Origin: Glaciecola sp. 33A
GTDB taxonomy: Bacteria; Pseudomonadota; Gammaproteobacteria; Enterobacterales; Alteromonadaceae
Length of the DNA: 64,000 bases
Reading direction: 5' to 3'
Assembly (NCBI RefSeq): GCF_002836745.1
Contig: NZ_PJAR01000029.1
Span: 24,929 to 88,928, forward strand
Shown here: positions 41,382-50,645 of the stretch, in pieces
Layout of the letters: every line of letters starts with the position of its first letter
Numbering within the stretch: the first letter of the stretch is position 1
Translations under genes and position numbers: made by a program
Notes under the pieces: model-generated
Told to the model about the DNA's origin: nothing
Databases searched by the model: none
Seen by the model: only the letters and a program-made list of their open reading frames with translations

Positions 41382-41489
41382 AGATTAATCATGGCATTGC
41401 AGATGCTTTACGCGGCACCACAGTCTATGCCGGTTTTGATAATAAAAAAGCGAATATATAGGCCGCTTTGTGCACTTGAAAATTATTAC

Positions 41490-42197
41490 TTAAAATGAGA
41501 AGGTACGCCCAACAGACAGAACGATACGCTCATCTGCAGTATCGATGTTTAAGCTAGTATTCTCGGCTGCAATTACAATATCAAAGCCGGCAAGACTGGT
41601 TTGATACGCTAAACGATAGTGCTTATATGATTTATTGCTACCGTCCCACGCAAATTTATTGCCATCGAGTGAATTTGAGATATCAAAGCTGGCACGTAGC
41701 ATATGATTGGGTGCCAGTTCAATAGTATGGGCAAGCATCGAAATCACATGACCTGCACCAGTACCGAAATAATCCCAACTGTACCAAAAGTTAAGCTCTG
41801 TTTTGCCCAAATCACTGACATAGCCAAACTTCGAGTAGGCTTCAAAATAGTCGCCATCGCTTGAATTGCTTTGACCATGATAGCTGTAATAAGCAATACC
41901 ATAGTCAACGCTTAAGGTATCGCTTAACTGGGCATATTTGCCAAAGTAAACATCCCATTCAAGATTAGTTTCATCACCAAAATCAACATTTGATGCCCAC
42001 GTCCCCGCATACATACCGGTGTCATCAAATGAATAATCAAGGCTGCCCTGCAGTGCAGGATCGTTTTGGGTTTGGCTCACACCATTAAAGGTATAATCAG
42101 ATAAGCCTTTAACAGTGGTTGACCAATCGGCTAATGTAGACTCTGAAAAAATTACCAATGGTAGTGCAACTGCAAATAATGTTTTTTGAGTTGTGAT
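41490..42197 (-). CDS. TorF-like outer-membrane porin with a non-standard start codon
   Basis: About 235 residues of a small beta-barrel in the TorF/TIGR02001 putative porin group: alternating strands such as WSTTVKGLSDYTFNGVSQTQ, GSLDYSFDDTGMYAGTW, and terminal RIVLSVGRTFSF ending in Phe. The only ATG/GTG/TTG-type start in frame (TTG at 42158) would cut off the signal peptide. Upstream, TTQKTLFAVALPLVIFSEST and LADW form a good signal peptide, preceded by ATC at 42197 with AAGGAG at ideal distance; TAA lies two codons before. So translation probably starts at ATC (or ATT), or the start was lost by mutation. It follows the BCCT gene closely and may admit choline or betaine. Confidence 0.7.
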   Translation of the reverse strand: MTTQKTLFAVALPLVIFSESTLADWSTTVKGLSDYTFNGVSQTQNDPALQGSLDYSFDDTGMYAGTWASNVDFGDETNLEWDVYFGKYAQLSDTLSVDYGIAYYSYHGQSNSSDGDYFEAYSKFGYVSDLGKTELNFWYSWDYFGTGAGHVISMLAHTIELAPNHMLRASFDISNSLDGNKFAWDGSNKSYKHYRLAYQTSLAGFDIVIAAENTSLNIDTADERIVLSVGRTFSF

Positions 42198-42221
42198 AAT
42201 TTACTCCTTAGCTAAGGTCTT

Positions 42222-43439
42222 TTAGCTAGTTGATTTAATTTTTTTGTAGTCGAGCTTGTTGTCTTTAGGCGAGCTATCTATTTTGCGTACCGTTTTGGTT
42301 TTGCTAAAAGCAATGAATGCTGCGCAACCAAAAAATAACCCAATTACCAATGCGCCTACCCACTGAATTTTCAAAAATTCGAGTTTAAATAACAGGGTTA
42401 GCAATGAGAGAGCGACAACATTTAAAGCAACATATTTAAATTTACCTAAACGCTTAACGGTTATATTTAAGTTGTCGGTGTATAAACGAATAAGCGAATC
42501 GAGTGAATTGATCACAAACACGATACCCACAAAGGCCATCGCAAAGTTTTTCAAACCAGCGGTAGGAATATCCGCTTCGTGATATTGGAAAAGTACGCTA
42601 AACCAAATCGCAATGGGAATTGACGGAAAAATCAACATCGCAGCCAAAACCTGATAGGTTTTTAAGCCACCGACAAAACGCGAGGTAAATTGACCAATCA
42701 TGATGCTCCATGCAAACCACCAAAATAAGTAAAACTCATGGTACTCGTTTAGCGGCAGCACAAATTCATTGAGATTGCCAAAGTAGCTGCCGATCAGCGC
42801 TAAATTATCGGTGAATGCTGACACTTTACTGTCACTGCCCGTAAACGCGCCAAGCCACATAAAGCCAATTAACAGCATAAATAACCAAGTGGTCGAGATA
42901 CTTAAAAAACGCACGTATTTTATGTCGGTGCTTGAATACACAGAAAAGCATATCGCTGCCAACACAATTAAATAGAAGGTCGGAACAACTGATTCACCAT
43001 CGCCAATGGTAGGTAGATACCAGGGCAGATTGGAGAGCAACAAATAGGCAGTAAAGGCACAAGTACCAATAATCACCACATTATTGAGAAATTTCACCCA
43101 GGGAATGTCGAAAAACTTCACCTTTGGTTCTATTACACAGAAATAAAAGCAGGTAACAAAGTAAAATCCCCAGATTAGAAAGCCCCAATAAGCAAATTCA
43201 ATGGCCAATGGATTGGCAAACGCATACTCCGGGCTTGCTTTTACGTCTGCATAACCGGCAAACTCAGTAAGTGGAAACATAATCAAGCCAACATCTAAGC
43301 CTGAGGTAAATAAAATAGCAATAAAGGTAAAGGTTTTTACCGGCGTAACACCTACAACCCTCACATTTCCCCACTTAAATAAAATAAGAATAATAGACAG
43401 GAAGGTAAAAATAATCCCCGCATTAAGCCATATAGTCAT
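42222..43439 (-). CDS. Compact BCCT-like choline/betaine transporter, second copy
   Basis: A 405-residue paralog of the transporter at 26348. Residues line up without gaps at the key sites: GLDVG at 47-51, Trp85, Trp90 and Tyr93 in TM4, Trp240, Trp241 and Trp244 in the aromatic box, and [18 protein letters not shown] in a late helix. The first BCCT helix and the long N-terminal tail are missing as in the other copy. It lies 134 bp downstream of the second betA and 24 bp before the porin. The function is inferred as Na+- or H+-driven uptake of choline or betaine. Confidence 0.8.
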   Translation of the reverse strand: MTIWLNAGIIFTFLSIILILFKWGNVRVVGVTPVKTFTFIAILFTSGLDVGLIMFPLTEFAGYADVKASPEYAFANPLAIEFAYWGFLIWGFYFVTCFYFCVIEPKVKFFDIPWVKFLNNVVIIGTCAFTAYLLLSNLPWYLPTIGDGESVVPTFYLIVLAAICFSVYSSTDIKYVRFLSISTTWLFMLLIGFMWLGAFTGSDSKVSAFTDNLALIGSYFGNLNEFVLPLNEYHEFYLFWWFAWSIMIGQFTSRFVGGLKTYQVLAAMLIFPSIPIAIWFSVLFQYHEADIPTAGLKNFAMAFVGIVFVINSLDSLIRLYTDNLNITVKRLGKFKYVALNVVALSLLTLLFKLEFLKIQWVGALVIGLFFGCAAFIAFSKTKTVRKIDSSPKDNKLDYKKIKSTS

Positions 43440-43573
43440 AATTTTCTCCGCAAAATAAGTAATACTACTTCATCATTGCTCCGAATTTTTAGCCTCGCAT
43501 TAACGCAGCACAAACAACTTATGCTGCTTGCCATTGCAAGTCCCGCAGCACAAATACACTGCAGGTAGCCGGA

Positions 43574-45244
43574 TTAGATCTCTGCACTACGCTGCACAGT
43601 TCGCCAATCATCTGTCATGGCGACGCCTGCTTGTGATTTGCTAAGTGGTGGTTTGCCTAAAATGAGGTCCGCCGCTTTTTCTGCCAGCATAATGGTTGGT
43701 GCATTTAAGTTTCCGTTTGGTATGGTTGGAAAAATTGAAGAATCCACCACACGCAGGCCTGTAATACCGTGTACTTGAGTGTTTGAGTTAACCACCGCCG
43801 TATCGTCTTCACCCATTTTGCAAGAACACGAAGTATGATACGCACTCTCAACCGCTTGACGTACAAAGGCATCAATTTGCTCGTCTGTTTGTATTTCTTT
43901 ACCTGGCTGAATCTCTTCGTCGCGATATTCATCAAACGCACTTTGCTCAATAATTTCACGGGTTAATCGTACGCAGGCTCTAAATCCTTCAATATCATCT
44001 TGATGTTGCAAGTAATTAAATTGAATTTTTGGCGCCACCGTTGGATCGATTGATACAATGGTCACTGCACCGCGGCTTTTTGGTTTGTTATGGCCGACAT
44101 GCACTTGAAAACCATGCCCGGCAAAAGCACTTTTGCCATCATAACGCATCGCTGCGGGTAAAAAGTGATACTGAATATCGGGCCATTCAACCCCAGGTTT
44201 TGAGCGAATAAACGCGCAGGACTCAAAGTGATTAGTCGCGCCTAGGCCTTTGCGGGTTAATAACCAACGTAAACCGATCAAGCCTTTGGAAATCAAACCA
44301 AGTTTGCCATTTAAGGTAATTGGCTGCTTACACTTATATTGAAAGTAAAACTCCAGGTGGTCTTGCAGGTTTTGCCCAACGCCAGGTAAGTGATGTTTAA
44401 CTTCAATACCAGCGGCCTTTAGTGTATCGCTATCCCCAATACCTGAAAGCTGTAATAAGTGCGGTGAGCCTATTGGTCCTGCACTTAACACAACCTCTTT
44501 ATTGGCCTTGGCGGTTATTGTAGTGCCATTAACACGGTACTCAAGGCCAATGGCTTGTTTACCGTCAAGTAATACTTTTTCTGCCAAAGCACCGGTGACG
44601 ATGCTTAAGTTGTTACGTGACTTAACTGGGTCAAGATACTCACGACTGGCAGAGCTGCGGACCCCATCTTTTACTGTCATATGCATGGGGCCAAAACCCT
44701 CTTGCTGAGCCGCATTGGGATCCTCAGTGGCACCATACCCTGCTTGCTGACCGGCTTTAATAAATACTTTGTACAGGGGGTTGGCCATTTCATTGCCATT
44801 ATTAACCCCTAGCGGACCCTTATCACCACGATAAGTATTTTTGCCTAAATAAAACGCTTCCGCTTTTTGAAAATAGGGCAAACAAGATTGATAATCCCAA
44901 CCCTCGGCACCGTGCTCTTGCCACTGGTCAAAATCTTTTGCGTGGCCGCGCACGTAAACCATGCCATTGATAGATGATGAGCCACCTAACACTTTGCCCC
45001 GAGGGCAATGCATTTTTCGCTTATCTAAATACGGCTCGGCTTCAGTATAAAACTGCCAGGCGTATTTATCCGTATTCATCGGTATCGATAAGGCCGTTGG
45101 CATTTTAATAAAAATGCTTTTATCGCTACCGCCCGTTTCGAGCAGTAAAACCTGTTTACTGCTGTCTTCAGATAATCGGTTGGCCAACACACAACCGGCT
45201 GAGCCGGCACCTACAACGATGTAATCATATGTTTGCGCAGTCAT
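43574..45244 (-). CDS. betA: Choline dehydrogenase, second copy
   Basis: A 556-residue GMC oxidoreductase close to the copy at 24654. [17 protein letters not shown] (8-24) binds [21 protein letters not shown] and [15 protein letters not shown] are the GMC signatures, the catalytic His is in [12 protein letters not shown], and [19 protein letters not shown] closes the fold. The CSCKMG form is nearer to E. coli BetA than the CGTCRMG of the first copy. One base overlaps the upstream betB. Confidence 0.94.
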   Translation of the reverse strand: MTAQTYDYIVVGAGSAGCVLANRLSEDSSKQVLLLETGGSDKSIFIKMPTALSIPMNTDKYAWQFYTEAEPYLDKRKMHCPRGKVLGGSSSINGMVYVRGHAKDFDQWQEHGAEGWDYQSCLPYFQKAEAFYLGKNTYRGDKGPLGVNNGNEMANPLYKVFIKAGQQAGYGATEDPNAAQQEGFGPMHMTVKDGVRSSASREYLDPVKSRNNLSIVTGALAEKVLLDGKQAIGLEYRVNGTTITAKANKEVVLSAGPIGSPHLLQLSGIGDSDTLKAAGIEVKHHLPGVGQNLQDHLEFYFQYKCKQPITLNGKLGLISKGLIGLRWLLTRKGLGATNHFESCAFIRSKPGVEWPDIQYHFLPAAMRYDGKSAFAGHGFQVHVGHNKPKSRGAVTIVSIDPTVAPKIQFNYLQHQDDIEGFRACVRLTREIIEQSAFDEYRDEEIQPGKEIQTDEQIDAFVRQAVESAYHTSCSCKMGEDDTAVVNSNTQVHGITGLRVVDSSIFPTIPNGNLNAPTIMLAEKAADLILGKPPLSKSQAGVAMTDDWRTVQRSAEI

Positions 45245-46707
45245 TAAAATGGACTCTCTATGTTGCTCATACCCACATAAATTGATTTGGTTTGGGTATA
45301 ATGGTCAAGGGTTTCAATACCATTTTCGCGGCCAATGCCCGATTGTTTATAACCGCCTACTGGCATTTCTGCGGGTGAATTGCCGTAACTGTTGATCCAA
45401 CAAATCCCTGCTTGCAGTTGGTGAATAACGCGGTGAGCACGTTTAATATCTTGGGTAAACACCCCAGCTGCTAAGCCCAGATGAGTGTCGTTAGCACGGC
45501 GAATGACATCGTCTTCGTCATCAAATACCAGCACGCTCATGACCGGGCCAAAGATCTCTTCTTTGACAATGGTCATGTCATCGGTACAGTCGACAAACAC
45601 AGTCGGTGCCACAAAATAACCATTCGGTGCAGACGCGGGGCTCAATGTTTTACCCCCGGTTAAAAGTGTTGCGCCTTCGGCAATCCCTTTATTTATATAA
45701 CCCATGACTAAATCATGATGATTTTTTGAAATAAGCGCACCAAAATTAACCTTAGAATCGAGGGGATCACCGGGGATAATGTTTTTTTCAGTGCGGGTTT
45801 TAAGCTCATCAATAAATTGCTGATAGACTTTTTTGTGAACGTAAATACGCGTACAGTTAGTGCAAATTTCGCCTTGGCTGTAAAAGTTACCCAGCATCGC
45901 CGCGCTAACCGCTTGCGACACATCGGCATCATCAAACACTAGTAGTGGTGATTTACCACCAAGCTCCATGGTGACAGCCTTAAGAGAGTCAGCTGCGTCG
46001 GCGACCACTTTTTTACCTGTTCCCACTTCACCGGTAAAGGATACTTTTTCGATATCCGGGTTTTGGGTAAGCCACTGGCCAACTTCAGCCGCGCCTTGCA
46101 CGACGTTAAAAACACCAAGGGGTAAACCTGCCTCGGTAAAAATTTCAGCCAATTTAATAGCGCTTAATGGGGTTTCTTCTGAAGGCTTAAAAATAAGTGC
46201 ATTACCCGCAGCAAGTGCAGGGCCTGACTTCCAACAGGCAATTTGCAATGGGTAGTTCCACGCACCAATACCGGCGCAAATACCTAGAGGTTCTTTGCGG
46301 GTATAGTAAAAATCTTCGTCTACCAATTGTTGCTGGCCAGTTTGTGCGGGGGCAAGCCCAGCAAAATATTCAATAACATCGGCGCCCGTTTTTACATCAA
46401 CACACTGGGCCTCTTGCCAGGGTTTGCCGGTATCAAGCACTTCAATTTTTGCAAGTTCATCATTTCGCTCACGTAGCAAGGTTACGGCTTTTAATAAAAT
46501 GCGGCTACGTTCAATCGGCGTCATGGCAGACCAAGCAGAAAAGCCTTGTTTAGCGCTTTGAATTGCGGCATTTAGAATAAAGCCATCAGCGACTTCAACA
46601 TGATAAATCACCTCATCCGTGGCAGGGTTTTTAAGTGCAAACGTTTCACCACTTTGATTGGCTAAAAATTGACCATTAATAAAGTTTTGGTAAACAGGCG
46701 TCGTCAT
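45244..46707 (-). CDS. betB: Betaine-aldehyde dehydrogenase, second copy
   Basis: 487 residues from the ATG at 46707, chosen because GGAG stands six bases upstream and the length then equals the first copy. Catalytic Glu248 (TMELGGKSP) and Cys282 (GEICTNCTR) hold the same positions as in the 23191 copy. The gene order here is betB-betA-transporter-porin with no betI and no BetI-type palindrome upstream, so control differs from the first cluster. Confidence 0.94.
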   Translation of the reverse strand: MTTPVYQNFINGQFLANQSGETFALKNPATDEVIYHVEVADGFILNAAIQSAKQGFSAWSAMTPIERSRILLKAVTLLRERNDELAKIEVLDTGKPWQEAQCVDVKTGADVIEYFAGLAPAQTGQQQLVDEDFYYTRKEPLGICAGIGAWNYPLQIACWKSGPALAAGNALIFKPSEETPLSAIKLAEIFTEAGLPLGVFNVVQGAAEVGQWLTQNPDIEKVSFTGEVGTGKKVVADAADSLKAVTMELGGKSPLLVFDDADVSQAVSAAMLGNFYSQGEICTNCTRIYVHKKVYQQFIDELKTRTEKNIIPGDPLDSKVNFGALISKNHHDLVMGYINKGIAEGATLLTGGKTLSPASAPNGYFVAPTVFVDCTDDMTIVKEEIFGPVMSVLVFDDEDDVIRRANDTHLGLAAGVFTQDIKRAHRVIHQLQAGICWINSYGNSPAEMPVGGYKQSGIGRENGIETLDHYTQTKSIYVGMSNIESPF

Positions 46708-46708
46708 A

Positions 46709-46897
46709 TTATGCTCCATACTGTTTGATGTGAATGTGGTCCCTGGCTTCACAAGCATAAGCTTGCAACTTGTCGATAGTGCGCAAATTGTTGACGCCTG
46801 TAGCAGAATCATCTCTTTTTTCGAAATCTTCCATATCCAACAACTGAATATGCGCCAAGGCGGCTGGATTAGCGTGATACCAATTGGTACTCATAAA
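46709..46897 (-). CDS. Small ORF coupled to the second betB, function unknown
   Basis: A 62-residue frame, [20 protein letters not shown] to [12 protein letters not shown], whose stop lies one base before the betB ATG, the spacing of coupled genes. The frame is open 27 codons further upstream with other ATGs, none with a clear ribosome-binding site. Residue composition looks like a soluble protein rather than chance. It could be a small accessory protein or the surviving end of a lost gene. Confidence 0.4.
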   Translation of the reverse strand, partial: FMSTNWYHANPAALAHIQLLDMEDFEKRDDSATGVNNLRTIDKLQAYACEARDHIHIKQYGA

Positions 46898-46978
46898 TTG
46901 AAGGACTATCTTTGACATGTTGCATAGACAGCAGTGAATGAATCCTCTCTTATTCAATATCAATATCAATATCGCCAT

Positions 46979-47602
46979 CAGCGGCTACGGTGATATTTAT
47001 ATTTCGCGGACAAGCATATATAAAATTTTTCCCGTTTTTATAGCCTCAAGTTTAGTCATTTTCTTAAAATAGAGGTAAACCTCCGTTAGCTAGTGCTAAT
47101 TAGCATGTTCATTTATACATAACCTGAATTCTGAATGAACATGGACTGTCATGGGTGGAGCGCTTGATGTGTATCCTAAAGTAGAAAGTAATTTTACGAC
47201 ATTAGGGATTCCCACACTCGAGTATCGGTTATCCCTAATTTCAAACAGGGTCGGCGCGCCGCAGTACAGGACTAAAATAAAAATGTATTTGGTTCGAACA
47301 CCGCGAATATAGATTACGCACAATGGGATGTACAAAAATGAAGCTAGGTTTTGACACGCTTGCCTATGCACTTAACTAATTGCATTTAACAAGGATACGC
47401 AACCTCTTTTTATGGGTTATTTTGGATTCATTTTACGTAAAGCGCATCACTAAATAACTATAGTAGTTAACGATACTAAAAGAAGAAATAGTCGAATGTG
47501 TTGATTTAAGGTTTAACCCAACGTGTAGAGTTTACGATTTAATAAACATCAGCACACCTCGGCTTCGGAGGCACAGCGTAATCTATTTCTGATCGTTGCA
47601 CT
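46979..47602. other. Intergenic stretch without a recognisable gene
   Basis: No supported coding sequence. It carries the presumed promoter of the second bet cluster, a short run of ATCAAT repeats at about 46960-46975 next to its edge, and the inverted repeat GCTAGTGCTAATTAGC near 47087. A minus-strand frame at 47096-47371 has no ribosome-binding site or family resemblance. Confidence 0.4.
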
Positions 47603-47871
47603 TGGGATGATTATTCTTTAGGTAAAGCACCGTTTATGGAACATCTTGGCGCCCTTGATTCAGTTTACAACGGGTGAATAGTGATCATCACAAAGCAATG
47701 ATTGAAATGGGAGAGCTAGATCCGGTATCGGAAGACATGCTGATTGGTCAGTTAACTGATATGGAGCCGTTCCAATGGTTTATTCGTGCGCATCTTTAAT
47801 CTTCTGACGGTCATTTACTCGCAGCCAACAAGCACACCAAGTCGGCTGCAGCGAAATCTGCACGTTCTTAA
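47603..47871 (+). pseudogene. dps: Decayed dps (DNA-starvation/ferritin-like protein)
   Basis: Plus-strand pieces line up with a Dps-type protein. WDDYSLGKAPFMEHLGALDS and VYN run to a TGA; a one-base shift continues NSDHHKAMIEMGELDPVSED and MLIGQLTDMEPFQWFIRAHL, the C-terminal ferroxidase-helix region; then a TAA, and the same frame goes on as SSDGHLLAANKHTKSAAAKS to the final TAA. One frameshift plus one in-frame stop and the missing N-terminal half mean it is not functional. Confidence 0.75.
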
Positions 47872-47885
47872 TAGATGAGCTGCAG

Positions 47886-49427
47886 CTATTGCCCACTTTT
47901 ATCTGATTCGTCATCGGCGTCCTCTTCCTCAGTGTCTTCATCTTCGACTTTTGGTGTACCATCAGAATTAAATTCGGCTATTGCTTCACCAGAGGACTCC
48001 CAGTGCTCTTTTTCTTCGTCAGTTGCTTTGGGCGAGAATAACCCCGTATAAGCATAGAAAATTCCGATCAGGGGTGCCGTCCAGCAGGCAAAAGCAAGGG
48101 GGATATACAAAAGATTTTCTATATTACCATCGGCAATACCAAGACCGAGAGCTGAAATTACAAATGCGCCACCCGCATTCCATGGAATTAGCGGAGACAT
48201 TAATGTTCCGCCTTCTTCAATTCCGCGTGATAGATTCAACGTTGAATAACCCATACCACGATACACCGGTGAATACATTCTTCCCGGTAAAGCGATGGAT
48301 AAGTAGGGGTCGCCAGCTACTAGGTTAGTTGCAAACGCGGTTCCAATAGCTGCGGTTTGAGTGCCAGCAAAACTACTGATTTTACTCTTAATAGCATTAA
48401 TAATCGTTTTCAGACAGCCTGTTTTCTCAAGCGCTCCGCCAAAGCCTAAAGCAATCAATATTAAGGAAATTGTCCACATCATGGATTGAATACCGCCTCG
48501 ATTTAACAGGTTGTCAATTTCTCCAATACCGGTGTTTATTGAATAGCCATTGTTCGCAAAATCAAAAATTGATTGTAGACTCTGACCCTGAACAATCATT
48601 GCTGTTGCCCCACCCGCTAAAACGCCGGCGAATAGTGATGGCATGGGGGGATATTTTTTTATAGCTAAGCCCATCACAATCAAAGCTGGCAATAATACCC
48701 ATCCTGAAATATAAAAATTTTCATCTAAGGCATTAGTGATGTCGTTGATTTTTTCAAATGAAATGCTTTGGGTGTCGATGACGAAGAATCCAACTAGCAA
48801 ATATACTATAAGAGCGATCAGCATAGCTGGGATAGTAGTTGCCATCATATTTTTTATATGAGAAAAAACATCGGTTCCAGTGACTGCAGGGGCCAAATTA
48901 GTTGTATCGGAAAGTGGCGAAATTTTATCACCAAAAAATGCACCTGAAACGACAGCGCCAGCAGTCCAATATGCAGGAATATCGAAGCCTTCTCCAATTC
49001 CCATTAAGGCCAAACCAACAGTACCTACACTCGCCCAGCTAGTGCCCAGAGATAGGGAAACTACGGCGCAAATTCCCATGCCAGCAGCCAAGAATAGTTC
49101 AGGCGACAGTACTTTTAAGCCGAAATAAATAATACTTGGTACCGTACCGCTGGCAATCCAAACTCCAATGATCATCCCAACCGTTATTAAAACGGATACG
49201 GAAGGTAAAGCGACGTGAATAACGTGAAAAATGCCTTTCTCTATACCCTTCCAATTCAGTCCTAGCTTAATACCAACAACACTAGTTATGGCTAAGCCAA
49301 TGGCAAGAGGAATATGTGGTTCGAAAACACCAAAGTAAAAAATTTGCGTCCCAAGAATTAGCAGCGTTAACACAACGGGAGTCAAAGCAAGTAATAAGCC
49401 TGGTTTTGCACTCTCTGACAGTTTCAT
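47886..49427 (-). CDS. nhaC: NhaC-family Na+/H+ antiporter
   Basis: A 513-residue inner-membrane protein with about 11-12 helices. Family stretches include LPSVSVLITVGMIIGVWIAS, SLGTSWASVGTVGLALMGIG, FFGDKISPLSDTTNLAPAV and the late MSPLIPWNAGGAF. The C-terminal 40 residues are a very acidic cytoplasmic tail (DEDTEEEDADDESDKS). It exports Na+ in exchange for protons. Single gene with an ATG at 49427. Confidence 0.93.
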   Translation of the reverse strand: MKLSESAKPGLLLALTPVVLTLLILGTQIFYFGVFEPHIPLAIGLAITSVVGIKLGLNWKGIEKGIFHVIHVALPSVSVLITVGMIIGVWIASGTVPSIIYFGLKVLSPELFLAAGMGICAVVSLSLGTSWASVGTVGLALMGIGEGFDIPAYWTAGAVVSGAFFGDKISPLSDTTNLAPAVTGTDVFSHIKNMMATTIPAMLIALIVYLLVGFFVIDTQSISFEKINDITNALDENFYISGWVLLPALIVMGLAIKKYPPMPSLFAGVLAGGATAMIVQGQSLQSIFDFANNGYSINTGIGEIDNLLNRGGIQSMMWTISLILIALGFGGALEKTGCLKTIINAIKSKISSFAGTQTAAIGTAFATNLVAGDPYLSIALPGRMYSPVYRGMGYSTLNLSRGIEEGGTLMSPLIPWNAGGAFVISALGLGIADGNIENLLYIPLAFACWTAPLIGIFYAYTGLFSPKATDEEKEHWESSGEAIAEFNSDGTPKVEDEDTEEEDADDESDKSGQ

Positions 49428-50645
49428 TTAAATACCTCATGTTTGCTATTCATAAATTTCAGCAACGAAAAGTTATCGGTATGCTTGCCTCTCCATTAAT
49501 TATCGACAGCCTTACATTCTCCCTACAAGGAAATATGCCAAGAAGCTAGGATTAAAAGTCGACCACAGTTCTAATGTCCAGACAGGAGTCCTGCAAAACA
49601 ATTAATCGAGCGAGTGCCGTAATCGCAATAAATAAAACACATTCGTCAATGAAAGAAAATTTGTGATCGGACCAAGTTGGGACAAATGTTTCTTTAAAAA
49701 CGTTATTGATAGAAACATTTCGACCAAGTACAAAACCGTGAAGTAATATTGCATGAAATTTACGTTGAATAATAGTCTGTCAATGGCGGCACTATTCGTG
49801 CACCAAATTTAAAGTATCAGTTTAACTGGTCAACGCACTGCGTTGGTTAAATCGTACTGCTGGTTACCATAGTGTAACGTTTTTCTCATTCTTTCGTTTA
49901 GTTGTCTAGCGACAAGGCTTAACTTCGGTTGAGAATTCATATTTAGACTCGTATATAAATCAGAAATATGACATGTTTTACAAGGGTTTGACTGGCTCAA
50001 GAATACTCTAAACATAATTACCTGCTCCAAAAAAACAACCTCAAAGCAATCGAAATATACTGCGATGTTGTTTGTAACTGCGTATCAGAAACACAGTTTA
50101 CCTCTGAGTAAACGTTGACGTTATTTGAGACTCCTATTATTTCAATGTGGAAAACCCCTATCAAAAAGTAGTGCTGTTAACACTAGTAAAAACCAGTTAG
50201 TCATAATGTGAACCCAAAAATCTCTACGTAGTTTCCACAATTTGGTATGGATACCCCTAATTGAGCTTATCGAATGCAATATATATATTGGGCACACTAA
50301 TTTTTTTTACACGGGGGGATGATCATGAAAGTACGACTCACTAATGATTTCAAATACATAAAAACTGGCTATTTAGACATCACCATTCGGCCGATTCATA
50401 GGAGTGCTTGCGACCATGACGTGGGCAAGTTTGTTCCGCGTTCAGCATCAGTTCGAAGCCACCTTCTGGGAACAGAATTTCGTTGCGCAAAAGTTTCGAG
50501 TCAGTGCACCTAGCGCCCTGAGACGAGCACAAAAAACGGCTGGTTTCCTTAAGGGAGGTTCACGCCGGCTTAGAAACCAAGAGCCACCTCTAAGACAAAA
50601 AGAGAATAATAATTTTTTGAAATTAATAATTGAAAGGTGAATAGG
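49428..50645. other. Long non-coding stretch with a GC-rich block
   Basis: No supported gene in about 1.2 kb. Most of it is AT-rich. From about 50395 to 50590 the composition changes abruptly to GC-rich and a frame at 50404 reads MTWASLFRVQHQFEATFWEQ, FVAQKFRVSAPSALRRAQKT. I do not recognise it. A frame from 50325 with GGGGGATG upstream gives about 60 residues but looks random. The last 50 bp hold the ribosome-binding site of the next gene. Confidence 0.4.

Noticed and set aside
41341..41460. Plus-strand open frame over the IS6 fragment
   Set aside because: It has no start or ribosome-binding site and overlaps the better supported minus-strand transposase fragment; kept only as a note.
46900..47100. 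BetI operator for the second choline module
   Set aside because: Searched by eye for a TTGAAC-GTTCAA palindrome; none was present.
47270..47310. GGTTCGAACACCGCG resembling a tRNA T-arm
   Set aside because: No acceptor stem, D-arm or anticodon arm could be paired around it, so no tRNA gene is supported.
47096..47371. Open minus-strand frame of 91 codons
   Set aside because: No ribosome-binding site, no recognisable family, unusual composition, and no operon context; treated as chance.
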